64,000 nucleotides of DNA from Microbacterium sp. AK031 (GCF_024807145.1 NZ_JANUCA010000008.1:141482-205481), one strand, 5' to 3'. Counted from the first letter of the stretch, positions 14,323 through 23,229 are shown. Notes: a model not told the origin generated them from the sequence alone. Made by a program: numbers and translations.

Positions 14323-15360
14323 ATGTCCCGCTCACGCCTCGCCACAGCTGTCGCCGCCTTCGGCGTCGCAGCCATCGCCCTCACCGGCTGCGCAGCCGCA
14401 TCGTCGGAGGCGGGTGAGAGCAACGCCGAGACCGCCGACGCGCTCGAGCCCACCACGATCACCCTCTACACGTCCGAGCCGCAGGAGAAGGCGGACGAAC
14501 TCGTCGCAGCTTTCAACGAGGTGCACCCGGAGATCACGGTCGAGGTGTTCCGCGCGGGCACCGGCGACCTCACCACTCGCGTCGCGACCGAGAAGGAGAC
14601 CGGCAAGATCCAGGCCGACGTGTTCCTCGCCGCGGATGCGCCCACCTTCGAGAACTACGCCGCAGACGACCTGCTGCGCGAGTACACACCCGCCGACGTC
14701 GATGCACTCGACCCCGCCGTCGTCGACCCGGAGGGCTTCTACGTCGGCACGCGCATCATCCCCACCGTCATCGCGTACAACACCGACATGGTCGAGGAGG
14801 CGCCCGAGTCGTGGGCCGACCTGACCGACGCCGAGTACGCCGATCGTCTCGTGATGCCCAACCCCGACGTCTCGGGCGCCGCGGCATACAACGCCGCCGT
14901 GTGGTTGGATGAGCCCGAGCTCGGCGAAGAGTGGCTCACGGCACTCGCGGCGAACCGTCCGGTGATCGCCGACAGCAACGGTCCTGTCTCGCAGGCCGTG
15001 GCCACCGGCACCCAGCCCGTTGGCATCGTCGTCGACTACCTGGTGCGCGAGCTCGCCGACCAGGGTTCTCCGATCGCCGTCTCGTACCCGAGCGAGGGCG
15101 TGCCGTTCGTCTCGCAGCCGGTCGGCATCTTCGCGGATTCGGAGAATGTCGAAGCATCCGAGGCGTTCGTCGACTTCCTGGTCAGCGCCGAGGGGCAGAA
15201 GCTCGCCGTCGCGCAGTCGTACCTGCCGGTGCGCTCCGACGTCGGCACTCCGGAGGGCGCCCCCGAGCTCGATGACATCGCCATCCTCGCGCCCGACCTC
15301 GAGACCATCCGCTCCACGCAGGCCGGCGCGGTGGAGACCTTCCGGGAGCTGTTCCAGTAG
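14323..15360 (+). CDS. ABC transporter substrate-binding lipoprotein (Fe3+/phosphonate type)
   Basis: 345 residues. The lipobox LTGC puts the lipidated cysteine at residue 23. The mature part begins TTITLYTSEPQEKADELV and has the type 2 periplasmic-binding fold of the Fe3+, thiamine, putrescine and 2-aminoethylphosphonate group. The tandem tyrosines that bind iron in FbpA are absent near QSYLPVR, which argues against iron. Three phosphatase genes in the same operon argue for a phosphorus-containing ligand. It lies 6 bases after the metallophosphoesterase gene and its TAG stop overlaps the GTG of the permease by one base. Confidence 0.88.
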   Translation: MSRSRLATAVAAFGVAAIALTGCAAASSEAGESNAETADALEPTTITLYTSEPQEKADELVAAFNEVHPEITVEVFRAGTGDLTTRVATEKETGKIQADVFLAADAPTFENYAADDLLREYTPADVDALDPAVVDPEGFYVGTRIIPTVIAYNTDMVEEAPESWADLTDAEYADRLVMPNPDVSGAAAYNAAVWLDEPELGEEWLTALAANRPVIADSNGPVSQAVATGTQPVGIVVDYLVRELADQGSPIAVSYPSEGVPFVSQPVGIFADSENVEASEAFVDFLVSAEGQKLAVAQSYLPVRSDVGTPEGAPELDDIAILAPDLETIRSTQAGAVETFRELFQ

Positions 15361-17007
15361 TGAGTACTCTCGTTCAGGCCCCGAGGTCGGCAGCACGCCG
15401 GTCTCGGGGCCTCGACGGCGTCGATGCGCTGACCGTCGCCCTGTGGATCGTGTGCGGGGCGGTCGTGCTCGTGCCCATCGGCGCCATCTTCACTCTCACG
15501 GCGGGCGGCTCTCAGCTGGGCGTGCTCGTGCAGGGCGACGTCGTTGAGGCCGCGGTCAACAGCCTCGTCTCGGCCACGTCGTCTGCGCTCGCCGCGGTGG
15601 CGGTGGGGGCGGCGTTCGCGGTCGTTCTCGAGCGCACCGATCTGCGTCATCGCCGCGTGCTTCGTCTGATCGCGCTTTCGCCACTGCTGATGCCGCCGTT
15701 CGTCGGCGCGATCGCGTGGCTCGGGATCGCAGGGCCGTCGAGCCCACTCAACGTCTGGTGGCGCGGAATGTTCGGCGGGCCGCTGTGGTCGATCTACGGT
15801 GCGGACGGGGTGATCATGCTTCTCACCGTGCACAGCTATCCGCTCGCCATGCTCATCGTCTCGGCGGCACTGCGGCGCATCCCGTCCGACCTCGAACAGG
15901 CCGCGCGCATCTCCGGCGCGGGGCCGGCGCGAGCGCTGTTCTCGGTCACCGTGCCGCTGCTGCGTCCGGCGCTGCTGTCGTCGTTCCTGCTGATCGCCGT
16001 GAGCAACCTCGCCGATTTCGGCATCCCCTCGATCATCGGCCTGCCCGAGCGCTACGTGACGCTCGCGACGCTCGTCTACCGGTATCTGCAGTCCGGGATC
16101 GTGGAGGAGCCGCTCGCCGTCGTCGCGACCATCGGCGTGGTCCTGCTCGTTCTCGCGGTCGGCGCGCTGCTGCTGAACGCGACGATCGGACGTCGCGGCT
16201 GGGAGCTCGACGTCTCGTCCTCTCCCGCCCAACCGCTCCCACTCGGGCGGGCGCGCACACCGTTGGGGATCGCGATGTGGACGATCGTGCTGGCCATCAC
16301 ATTGCTGCCGCTTCTCGCGCTGCTCACGCAGTCGCTGCTGCGCGCTCCCGGCGTGCCGCTGACGTTCGAGAACCTCACGTTCGACAACTTCGCCAAAGCG
16401 CTTTCGTCGTCGACGGCGCTGTCCGGCGCAGCCAACTCGGTCATGCTCGCAACACTCGCCGCCGTCGTCTGCGGGGTGCTCGGACTGGGCATCGGCGTGC
16501 TCACGACGCGCACGTCTGCACGCGCCGCCAAGGGACTGAACGCCGTTGCTGCCGCAGGCTGTGCCCGGGATCGTGATCGCCGTGGCGTGGCTCATCCTCG
16601 CTCCGCGCATCGGACTGTTCAACACGCCCTGGTTGATACTGGCCGCCTACATCACCTCGTTCACCGCGCTGGTGGTGCAGTCGGTCACGGCGCCCCTGTC
16701 GAGCACACCGACCAGCGCCGAAGAGGCGGCACGCATCTCCGGGGCAGGGCGCCTTCGCGCGCTGATCGACATCTCATCCCGGATGGCGCTCCCCGCAGCC
16801 ATCTCCGGCGCGGTCGTCGTCGCGGCCACTGCCGTGCGCGAGCTCACGTTGTCTGTACTGCTGCTCTCACCCGGATCGCAGACGCTCGGCGTCGCGATCT
16901 TCAATTTTCAGCAGGCCGGCGCGTTCAGCACCGCCGCGGCGTGGTCGCTCGTCGTGGCCGTGCTCGGCATCGCCGTCATCGGCTTGGCCACCCGCCGCCC
17001 CTCATGA
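15360..17007 (+). pseudogene. ABC permease (two fused membrane domains), frame broken near 16545
   Basis: Two BPD_transp_1 domains typical of Fe3+/phosphonate importers, but in two frames. From GTG 15360 the first frame encodes a full first domain with the EAA-type loop LEQAARISGAGPARALF and continues through LTTRTSARAAKGLNAV. The homologous continuation LLPQAVPGIVIAVAW, with a second EAA loop SAEEAARISGAGRLRAL, lies in the +1 frame from about 16546 to the TGA at 17005. One extra base or two missing bases between about 16538 and 16548 explains it. No stop follows in the first frame until 17298, so the literal product would be a chimera running into the ATPase gene. Possible causes are a real mutation, a sequencing error or a programmed +1 shift. 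Intact, the product would have about 549 residues. Confidence 0.85.
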
Positions 17008-17058
17008 ACCCGACCTCCGCACGTTCTGAACCTCCGCACATTCTGAAAGCGAGCCGTC

Positions 17059-18207
17059 ATGGCATCCGTGAATCTCGAGTCCGTATCGGTCCGCTACCCA
17101 TCCGGCGCCGTCGGCCTGGAATCGATCGACATGCACGTCGACGATGGCGAGTTCATCGCGCTGGTGGGGCCATCCGGATCCGGCAAGACCACGCTGCTGC
17201 GCACGATCGCCGGGTTCCTCTCGCCCACGAGCGGCCGCGTGGCGATCGGCGACCGCACTGTGGCGGAGGGGAAGACGTTCGTGCCGCCGGAACAACGTGA
17301 GCTGGGCATGGTCTTCCAGCAGCACGCGGTCTGGCCGCATTGGAACGTCGGGCGCAACGTCGAGTACCCGCTGCGCCGCGCCGGGGCGCCGAAGACGGAG
17401 CGCACGGCACGTGTCGCCTCGGCGCTCGAACTCGTCGGACTCGCAGGCTACGCACGCCGAGACCCCGCGACGCTTTCTGGAGGTCAGCGTCAGCGGGTGG
17501 CCCTCGCCAGGGCGCTGGTCGCGCGTCCTCGTGTGCTGCTGCTCGACGAGGCGCTGTCGGCGCTGGACGAGCCCCTGCGGGATCACCTGCGACTGGAGCT
17601 GCACGCCCTGACCCGCGAGCTCGGCCTCACCGTGGTGCACGTCACGCATGATCGTTCCGAGGCGCTCGGGCTCGCGGATCGGGTCGCCGTGCTCGATGAG
17701 GGGAGGATCCGCCAGGTCGGCACACCGGACGAGCTGGTGACGCGCCCCGCGAGCGGGTTCGTCGCCCGATTCCTCTCGGATGCCACGCTCGTCCCCGGTG
17801 TCGTGGACGCCGAAGAGTTCCGCGCCGACGGACACCCGCTCCGGCTCTCGCGCGACGCCGACATGCCCGCACCTGGTCGAGCCCACGCATCGTTGCTGCC
17901 ATCGGCGATCGATGTCACGCCCGATCATGATGGCGATGCGGTCGTGCGCTCGTCGCTGTTCACACCCGAGGGAAGCGACCTCATGGTCGATTGGTGCGGC
18001 GTCGCCGTACGTGCGCGCACGCATGGCATCCGCCCTCGGGTCGGAGATCGGATGCGGGTCGCCGTGGGGCGGGCGCTGGTGTATCCCGACGCGGAGCCGG
18101 GCGCGCAGGCGCCGGGTGATCGCGTCGGCTCGGCGGGGAAGCCGTCTGCCGACGATTCCACGGATGCCGTGGCGTCCGCCCGCTCGACCTCCTTCGCCCG
18201 CGCGTGA
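17059..18207 (+). CDS. ABC transporter ATPase (FbpC/PotA type)
   Basis: 382 residues. Walker A is GPSGSGKTT (about 35-43), the Q-loop lies in GMVFQQHAVWPHW, the signature is LSGGQRQRVALARAL, Walker B is VLLLDEALSALDE and the H-loop is VHVTHDRSEAL. A C-terminal TOBE-like region follows (about 245-345), then a 35-residue Ser/Asp-rich tail. It powers the importer whose permease precedes it by 51 bp, and overlaps the histidine phosphatase gene by 4 bases. Confidence 0.93.
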   Translation: MASVNLESVSVRYPSGAVGLESIDMHVDDGEFIALVGPSGSGKTTLLRTIAGFLSPTSGRVAIGDRTVAEGKTFVPPEQRELGMVFQQHAVWPHWNVGRNVEYPLRRAGAPKTERTARVASALELVGLAGYARRDPATLSGGQRQRVALARALVARPRVLLLDEALSALDEPLRDHLRLELHALTRELGLTVVHVTHDRSEALGLADRVAVLDEGRIRQVGTPDELVTRPASGFVARFLSDATLVPGVVDAEEFRADGHPLRLSRDADMPAPGRAHASLLPSAIDVTPDHDGDAVVRSSLFTPEGSDLMVDWCGVAVRARTHGIRPRVGDRMRVAVGRALVYPDAEPGAQAPGDRVGSAGKPSADDSTDAVASARSTSFARA

Positions 18208-18740
18208 CGGTCGCTCTCGTCCGGCACGGGCGCACCGCGTGGAACCTGGCCCGGCGCATGCAGGGGCGTGCCGACATCCCGCTGGACGCGCATGGCCGAG
18301 CTCAGGCGGAGAGTGCCGCGGAGCTGTTGTCCCGTGCCGAGTGGGCTCGCATCGTCTCATCGCCCCTGGACCGCGCGGCCGAGACTGCGTCGCTGATCAG
18401 ACGGAAGCTCGCTCATGCGGAAGTCATGATGGACGAGCGCCTGATCGAACGCGATTACGGGGCTGCGGAGGGGATGGCGGTGAGCGAGGCGCGCGAGCGC
18501 TGGCCGGATTCCGACTATCCGGATGCTGAGCCGCTACACGAGACGACCGAGCGGGCGCGGCGGGTGCTGACGCACATCGAGCAGTTGGAGGGCGACAGCA
18601 TCGTCGTCGCGCATGGCACTCTGCTGCGTGTGGGCGTCGAAGCGCTCACCGCCGGCACGTGCCCGCGGATCCTTAATGGCCAGGTGGTGCTGCTGGAGCG
18701 GGATGGCGCCGAACGGTTCGTTGCGAGGTTCCTGAGCTGA
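18204..18740 (+). CDS. Histidine phosphatase (phosphoglycerate-mutase-like)
   Basis: 178 residues. VALVRHGRTAWN carries the catalytic RHG motif and second-shell arginine; SSPLDRAAETA and DSIVVAHGTLLRV supply the other conserved Arg and His. Enzymes of this branch are broad small-molecule phosphatases rather than mutases. The GTG start overlaps the TGA of the ATPase gene (GTGA). It is the last gene of the operon and the third phosphatase of an unrelated fold in it, after the tyrosine-type enzyme and the metallophosphoesterase. Confidence 0.92.
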   Translation: MTVALVRHGRTAWNLARRMQGRADIPLDAHGRAQAESAAELLSRAEWARIVSSPLDRAAETASLIRRKLAHAEVMMDERLIERDYGAAEGMAVSEARERWPDSDYPDAEPLHETTERARRVLTHIEQLEGDSIVVAHGTLLRVGVEALTAGTCPRILNGQVVLLERDGAERFVARFLS

Positions 18741-18744
18741 GCCG

Positions 18745-18760
18745 TGACGCGAGCGCGTCA
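18745..18760. terminator. Palindrome between convergent genes
   Basis: TGACGCG-AG-CGCGTCA is a 7-bp perfect inverted repeat in the 27-bp gap between the convergent histidine phosphatase and IclR genes. The 2-base centre is short for a hairpin loop, but the outer bases can pair, and position fits a bidirectional terminator. Confidence 0.4.
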
Positions 18761-18767
18761 ATTGCAC

Positions 18768-19631
18768 TCAACCCTGCGTCGCCGGCGAACCCAGCGAGAT
18801 CGAAAGCTCGCGTGCGGCCTGCGCGACGTAGGCGCCGAGCCGGTCCACCTGCCCCCCGATACGCGATTTCGGCGCGCTCACATTGATGGCCGCGACGATG
18901 TGCCCGGTGAAATCCGTGATCGGAGCGGAGGCCCCGACCACTCCGAGCTCGAGCTCCTCATCGAGTGTGGCGTAACCGCGTTCACGGATTCTCTGCAGCT
19001 CGGTGAGAAGCGAATCGAGGTCGCGCACGATCGCCTTGTTCTCCGGTGGGGTCTCCAGCACCGCGAATCCCGCTGCCGCCATCGCCGGGTTCAACGGCCC
19101 GACCAGGGGCTGGTCCCTGCCGTGCTCCTGGTACCAGCGGGTGAGCGACGCGCGATCCCAGTCGCTGATGAGCACGCGGCCGGAAGGCGTACGCCACGCG
19201 GCCGTCGTCACGCCCTCCCACCCAGTCGTTCGGAACTCATGCGGACTGAGCTCGCTCAGCACCGTCAGCACGTTCCCACCGCGGAGTACGCACAGGTGAG
19301 TGGTCTCGCGCGTCGACTGCGCGATGTTGCGCAGGTGGGGGCGGGCGCGAGAGACCAGCGTCGCCTCGGTGGTGCGCGCGGCGATCGCGAACAGGCGGCT
19401 TCCCAGCCGGTAGTTCATGGTCGTGTCATCGCGGACCACGAGCTCGGCATCGGCGAGCGTCGCCATCGTCCGAGAGATCACCGCCTTGTCTCGGCCGGTG
19501 AGCTGTGCGATCCGCATCACGCCCAGACCGCCTTCTGCGACGGCCTCATCGCTGCCGAGCAACTCGACGATCTCGATGTCCCGACCCAACCCTGAGGAGT
19601 TGCGACGCGCGGCGCTCTGCGTGGAGGTCAT
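18768..19631 (-). CDS. IclR-family transcriptional regulator
   Basis: 287 residues. The N-terminal winged helix (about 18-75) contains LGRDIEIVELLGS and RIAQLTGRDKAVISRTMATL. The C-terminal effector domain contains TTHLCVLRGGNVLTVL and GVVGASAPITDF, the IclR ligand-pocket segments. IclR proteins bind small organic acids or sugars and control the adjacent catabolic operon. The start at 19631 is preferred because a TTGACC-17-TACGCT promoter ends 6 bases before this ATG, implying a leaderless message; an in-frame ATG 9 codons upstream lies within the promoter. It is divergent from the Opu-Fae operon. Confidence 0.9.
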   Translation of the reverse strand: MTSTQSAARRNSSGLGRDIEIVELLGSDEAVAEGGLGVMRIAQLTGRDKAVISRTMATLADAELVVRDDTTMNYRLGSRLFAIAARTTEATLVSRARPHLRNIAQSTRETTHLCVLRGGNVLTVLSELSPHEFRTTGWEGVTTAAWRTPSGRVLISDWDRASLTRWYQEHGRDQPLVGPLNPAMAAAGFAVLETPPENKAIVRDLDSLLTELQRIRERGYATLDEELELGVVGASAPITDFTGHIVAAINVSAPKSRIGGQVDRLGAYVAQAARELSISLGSPATQG

Positions 19632-19637
19632 CTCCAC

Positions 19638-19666
19638 AGCGTAGGTGGCCGTTGCCATATGGTCAA
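19638..19666 (-). promoter_or_regulatory. Leaderless promoter of the IclR gene
   Basis: On the minus strand TTGACC (19661-19666) and TACGCT (19638-19643) are 17 bases apart, and the ATG follows the -10 by 6 bases. The palindrome CCATATGG at 19655-19662 overlaps the -35, flanked by GTTG and CAAC, and could be an autorepression site. Confidence 0.55.
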
Positions 19667-19672
19667 CATGCG

Positions 19673-19701
19673 TTGTGGGAATGTCATCTGTTCCCTAACC
19701 T
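19673..19701 (+). promoter_or_regulatory. Promoter and candidate operator of the Opu-Fae operon
   Basis: TTGTGG at 19673-19678 and TAACCT at 19696-19701 are 17 bases apart. GGGAA-N9-TTCCC at 19677-19695 is an inverted repeat filling the spacer, and ATGTCATC is repeated at 19681-19688 and 19703-19710. A regulator bound there would block RNA polymerase; the divergent IclR protein is the obvious candidate. Confidence 0.5.
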
Positions 19702-19755
19702 GATGTCATCGTCACTCGGACGATCCCCTCACCGTTGAGAAAGGAGCGACAGTCC

Positions 19756-20421
19756 GTGTCAGGATTCGATCTCGACAACGTCACGAAGTTCCTCGAACGC
19801 CGCTGGGAGGACATCCTCCAGCTGGCGGCCGAGCACCTGCTCGTCGTTGTGATCTCGCTCGCCATCGCGCTTGTCATCGGGGTGGTTCTCGGGCTGCTCG
19901 TCTGGGACCGCGCGACGCCGCGGGCGATCGCGATCACCTCGGCATCCGTCGCGATCACGATCCCGTCGCTCGCGTTGCTCGCGCTGCTCAGCCCGATCCT
20001 CGGCCTCGGATGGGGGCCGACGATCGTCGCCCTCGTCTTCTACTCGCTGCTGCCGATCATTCGCAACACGGTGGTCGGCCTCCGCGAGATCCCCGCTCAC
20101 ATCCTCGAGTCGGCGACGGCCATGGGAATGAGCAGGTCCAGGGTGCTGCTCACCACCCAGCTGCCGCTCGCCTGGCCCGTGATCCTCACCGGCACTCGCG
20201 TCGCCGCACAGCTCTCGCTCGGCATCGCCGCGATCGCAGCGTACGTCGCCGGCCCCGGACTCGGCCAGTACATCTTCAAAGGACTCTCGTCGCTCGGTTC
20301 GAAGAACGCGTTGAACTACGCCCTCGCCGGCACCGTCGGAGTCATCGTCCTCGCGCTCCTCGTCGATGGAGCGTTCGTTCTCATCTCCCGATACACAACC
20401 TCGAGGGGTCTTCGTGCCTGA
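19756..20421 (+). CDS. Opu-type ABC importer permease, subunit 1
   Basis: 221 residues with six hydrophobic spans. The binding-protein-dependent permease loop is ESATAMGMSRSRVLLTTQLP. Together with the following genes it matches OpuB/OpuC/ProW-type importers for glycine betaine, choline, carnitine and similar solutes, which use two small permeases, one ATPase and one binding protein. The GTG at 19756 has AAGGAG nine bases upstream; a TTG further up is rejected. First gene of a ten-gene operon; it overlaps the ATPase gene by 8 bases. Confidence 0.9.
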   Translation: MSGFDLDNVTKFLERRWEDILQLAAEHLLVVVISLAIALVIGVVLGLLVWDRATPRAIAITSASVAITIPSLALLALLSPILGLGWGPTIVALVFYSLLPIIRNTVVGLREIPAHILESATAMGMSRSRVLLTTQLPLAWPVILTGTRVAAQLSLGIAAIAAYVAGPGLGQYIFKGLSSLGSKNALNYALAGTVGVIVLALLVDGAFVLISRYTTSRGLRA

Positions 20422-21472
20422 TCTCACCACCGACACACAGAAGGTGTCCACCGACACCGGTTTCCTCTCCGCGATCGCGCAGAAGCAGCGCGGAGTCGGC
20501 ATCGAGCTCCGCGGCGTCAGCAAGGTCTACCCGGGACAGGAAGCGCCGGCCGTCGAAGACTTCTCGATGCAGATCGCCCCGGGCGAACTCGTGATGTTCG
20601 TAGGGCCCAGCGGATGCGGCAAGACGACGACGATGAAGATGATCAACCGCATCATCGAGCCGACGGGCGGCTCCATCCGCATCGACGGCACTGACATCCT
20701 GTCGATGAACCCCAACCAGCTCCGCCGCCACATCGGCTACGTCATTCAGCAGATCGGACTGTTCCCGCACCTGACGATCGCCGAGAACATCGGCGTCGTC
20801 CCCCGCCTGCTCGGCTGGTCGAAGGCGAAGACGGCCGAGCGCGTCGATGAGCTGCTGCAGACTGTGCAGCTCGACCCTGGGCAGTTCGCGAAGCGGTATC
20901 CGAAGCAGCTCTCCGGCGGCCAGCAGCAGCGAGCGGGCGTCGCCCGTGCGCTCGCCGCCGATCCGCCGGTCATGCTCATGGACGAACCGTTCGGCGCCAC
21001 TGACCCGATCACACGCGAGAAGCTGCAGGCGGAGTTCCTGCGCCTTCAGGCCGACATCGGCAAGACGATCATCTTCGTCACCCACGATTTCGACGAGGCG
21101 ATCAAGCTCGGGGACCGGATCGCCGTGCTCAGCGACCGCTCGCACATCGAGCAGTTCGACACCCCGGCGCACATCCTCGCGAATCCGGCGAACGAATACG
21201 TGGCATCATTCATCGGCCATGGCGCCGCGCTGAAGCGACTCGCACTCATCCCGGTCTCAGAGGCGCGGCTGCGGCCGGCAGCCGACGGGGCTCCGCAGCT
21301 CGATCTCGACGTCTCGCTGCGCGACGCACTCGATCTGCTCATGGTCACCGGTGCGCCGGTCGTGAACGTGGTCGATGCCGACGGTCGAGTGCGCGGATCC
21401 ATCGACAACGCCGGGATCTCCGCGGTGCTCACGGACGCACCGGATGCCGCCGCCATCGAGGGGACGCGCTGA
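20414..21472 (+). CDS. Opu-type ABC importer ATPase
   Basis: 352 residues. Walker A is GPSGCGKTT, the signature LSGGQQQRAGVARAL, Walker B VMLMDEPFGATDP, and the H-loop IFVTHDFDEAI, all as in OpuCA/ProV-type proteins. The C-terminal 90 residues (from about 275) hold one short CBS-like unit (RDALDLLMVTGAPVVNVVDADG) rather than the full tandem pair of classic OpuA, so ionic-strength sensing may be reduced or absent. The GTG at 20414 has GAGGGG upstream. One base separates its stop from the second permease gene. Confidence 0.92.
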   Translation: MPDLTTDTQKVSTDTGFLSAIAQKQRGVGIELRGVSKVYPGQEAPAVEDFSMQIAPGELVMFVGPSGCGKTTTMKMINRIIEPTGGSIRIDGTDILSMNPNQLRRHIGYVIQQIGLFPHLTIAENIGVVPRLLGWSKAKTAERVDELLQTVQLDPGQFAKRYPKQLSGGQQQRAGVARALAADPPVMLMDEPFGATDPITREKLQAEFLRLQADIGKTIIFVTHDFDEAIKLGDRIAVLSDRSHIEQFDTPAHILANPANEYVASFIGHGAALKRLALIPVSEARLRPAADGAPQLDLDVSLRDALDLLMVTGAPVVNVVDADGRVRGSIDNAGISAVLTDAPDAAAIEGTR

Positions 21473-21473
21473 G

Positions 21474-22250
21474 ATGACTGTCGTCTCCGCGACTCAGATG
21501 ACTCCGGTCGTCGCCCGCAGTGGTCGGTTCGGCTCGGTCGCGCGCATATCAGCCGCACCGCTCGTCGTCGGCGCCGTCCTGGTGCTCACGCTCGTGTGGG
21601 TCGCGACGATTCCGCTGGATTCGATCGAGCAGCGCACGCTGAATCCCGATTACATCCTGTCCCGCGTGGGCGAGCACCTGCTTCTCACCGCGGCCGCCTC
21701 CGCGCTCGTCGCGGTCCTCGCGATCCCCGCCGGTATCGGCGTCTACCGCAGTCGCTCCAAGATCGTGCACGCCATCGCCTTGGGACTCGCGAACATCGGC
21801 CAGGCGACGCCGGCGGTCGGCGTCGTGATCCTGCTGGCGATCGTGTGGCAGACGGGATTCGCCACCGCGCTGGTCGCACTCGTGGCGTACTCGTTCCTCC
21901 CTGTGCTGCGCAACACGCTCGTCGGCCTCGAGCAGGTGGATGCCGGAGTCAAGGAGGCTGCGCGCGGTATGGGGATGACGTCGGGGCAGGTGCTGCGCCG
22001 TATCGAGCTTCCGCTCGCATCTCCGGTGATCCTCGCCGGGCTCCGCACCGCCCTCGTCTTCTGCGTGGGCGTCGCGACCATCGCCACCTTCATCAACGCC
22101 GGCGGCCTTGGCGACATGATCGTCAACGGACTGAAGCTGCAGCGGTTCCCCGTGCTGCTCGTCGGCGCCGTACTGGTCGCCGCAATCGCCGTCCTCATCG
22201 ACTGGATCGCCGGTCTCGTTGAAGAAGCAGTCCGCCCTCGCGGACTGTGA
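21474..22250 (+). CDS. Opu-type ABC importer permease, subunit 2
   Basis: 258 residues, six spans. The permease loop is KEAARGMGMTSGQVLRRIELP. The N-terminal 25 residues before the first span (about 28-48) are extra relative to subunit 1. GQATPAVGVVILLAIVWQTG is typical of OpuBB/BD subunits. The ATG at 21474 follows the ATPase stop by one base, so translation is coupled. It pairs with subunit 1 as a heterodimer in the membrane. Confidence 0.9.
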   Translation: MTVVSATQMTPVVARSGRFGSVARISAAPLVVGAVLVLTLVWVATIPLDSIEQRTLNPDYILSRVGEHLLLTAAASALVAVLAIPAGIGVYRSRSKIVHAIALGLANIGQATPAVGVVILLAIVWQTGFATALVALVAYSFLPVLRNTLVGLEQVDAGVKEAARGMGMTSGQVLRRIELPLASPVILAGLRTALVFCVGVATIATFINAGGLGDMIVNGLKLQRFPVLLVGAVLVAAIAVLIDWIAGLVEEAVRPRGL

Positions 22251-22299
22251 CCGTTCTTCCCTCCACACGCATCTGCACGTCACACATCAAGGAGCAATC

Positions 22300-23229
22300 A
22301 TGAACAAACACCTCATCACCGGAGTCACCGCGCTCGCCGCGGGTGCGCTCCTTCTCACGGGATGCTCGGGATCTACCAGCACCGCCAGCGCAGGCGACGA
22401 GCTCGAAGGACTGACCGGACAGGTCGGCTCGAAGGACTTCTCAGAGCAGTACATCCTCGCGTACATCACCACTGAGCTGCTCAACGCCCATGGCGCCGAT
22501 CTCGAAGCGAACGTGAAGCTGGTGGGCTCTGCCAACGTGCGCCAGGCACTGGAGAACGGTGACTTCATCGGCTACTGGGAGTACACCGGCACCTCGTGGA
22601 TCACCTACAACGGCAACACCACGCCGGTGAAGGGCGCCGAGGCCCAGTTCGACGCCGTCAAGGAGGCGGATGCCGAGAAGGACATCGCCTGGCTGGACCC
22701 CGCGCCCCTCAACAACACGTACGCGTTCGCCGTCCGCGCCGACAAGGCAGAGGAGCTGGGCGTGAAGACCATGAGTGACGTCGCCGCGCTTCCTGCCGAG
22801 GAACAGACGTTCTGCATCGAGAGCGAGTTCTCCACGAGAGACGATGGCTGGCCGGGGCTCAAGACGGCCTACGGGATCGACATCCCGGACTCGAACGTCA
22901 CGATGCTCGACACCGGCGTCATCTACACGGCCACGCAGAAGGGCGACGACTGCAACTTCGGCGAGGTCTTCCAGACCGACGGCCGCATCCCCGCTCTCGA
23001 TCTGGTCGTGATGGAGGATGACGAAGAGTTCTTCCCCTCTTACCAGGGCGGCTTCACGATCCGTCAGGAGGTCCTCGACGACTACCCGGAGATCGCCGAC
23101 ATCATCGCCGAGATCGCTCCGCTGCTGACCACCGAGGAGATGCAGAAGCTCAACGCGCTGGTCGACGTCGAGGGTGAAGACCCCGAAGACGTGGCGATCG
23201 ACTGGCTCGAAGAGCAGGAGCTGATCTGA
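22300..23229 (+). CDS. Opu-type substrate-binding lipoprotein
   Basis: 309 residues. The lipobox LLTGC places the lipidated Cys at 22. The mature protein begins TGQVGSKDFSEQYILAYI and has EYTGTSWITY and LDPAPLNNTYAFAV, the characteristic segments of the OsmF/OpuBC/YehZ binding-protein branch. These proteins bind quaternary amines through an aromatic cage or, in the YehZ branch, ligands that are not established. AAGGAG sits 5 bases before the ATG. Its TGA overlaps the ATG of the Fae homologue by one base, so import and the Fae protein are made together. Confidence 0.92.
   Translation: MNKHLITGVTALAAGALLLTGCSGSTSTASAGDELEGLTGQVGSKDFSEQYILAYITTELLNAHGADLEANVKLVGSANVRQALENGDFIGYWEYTGTSWITYNGNTTPVKGAEAQFDAVKEADAEKDIAWLDPAPLNNTYAFAVRADKAEELGVKTMSDVAALPAEEQTFCIESEFSTRDDGWPGLKTAYGIDIPDSNVTMLDTGVIYTATQKGDDCNFGEVFQTDGRIPALDLVVMEDDEEFFPSYQGGFTIRQEVLDDYPEIADIIAEIAPLLTTEEMQKLNALVDVEGEDPEDVAIDWLEEQELI

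Noticed and set aside
14323..15360. Annotation as ferric-iron-binding protein FbpA
   Set aside because: The tandem tyrosine iron ligands are not present at the expected site and the operon encodes phosphatases, so iron specificity is not supported.
15036..16625. 529-codon minus-strand frame opposite the binding-protein and permease genes
   Set aside because: Arg/Asp/His-rich low-complexity translation without motifs, entirely opposite recognised coding sequence.
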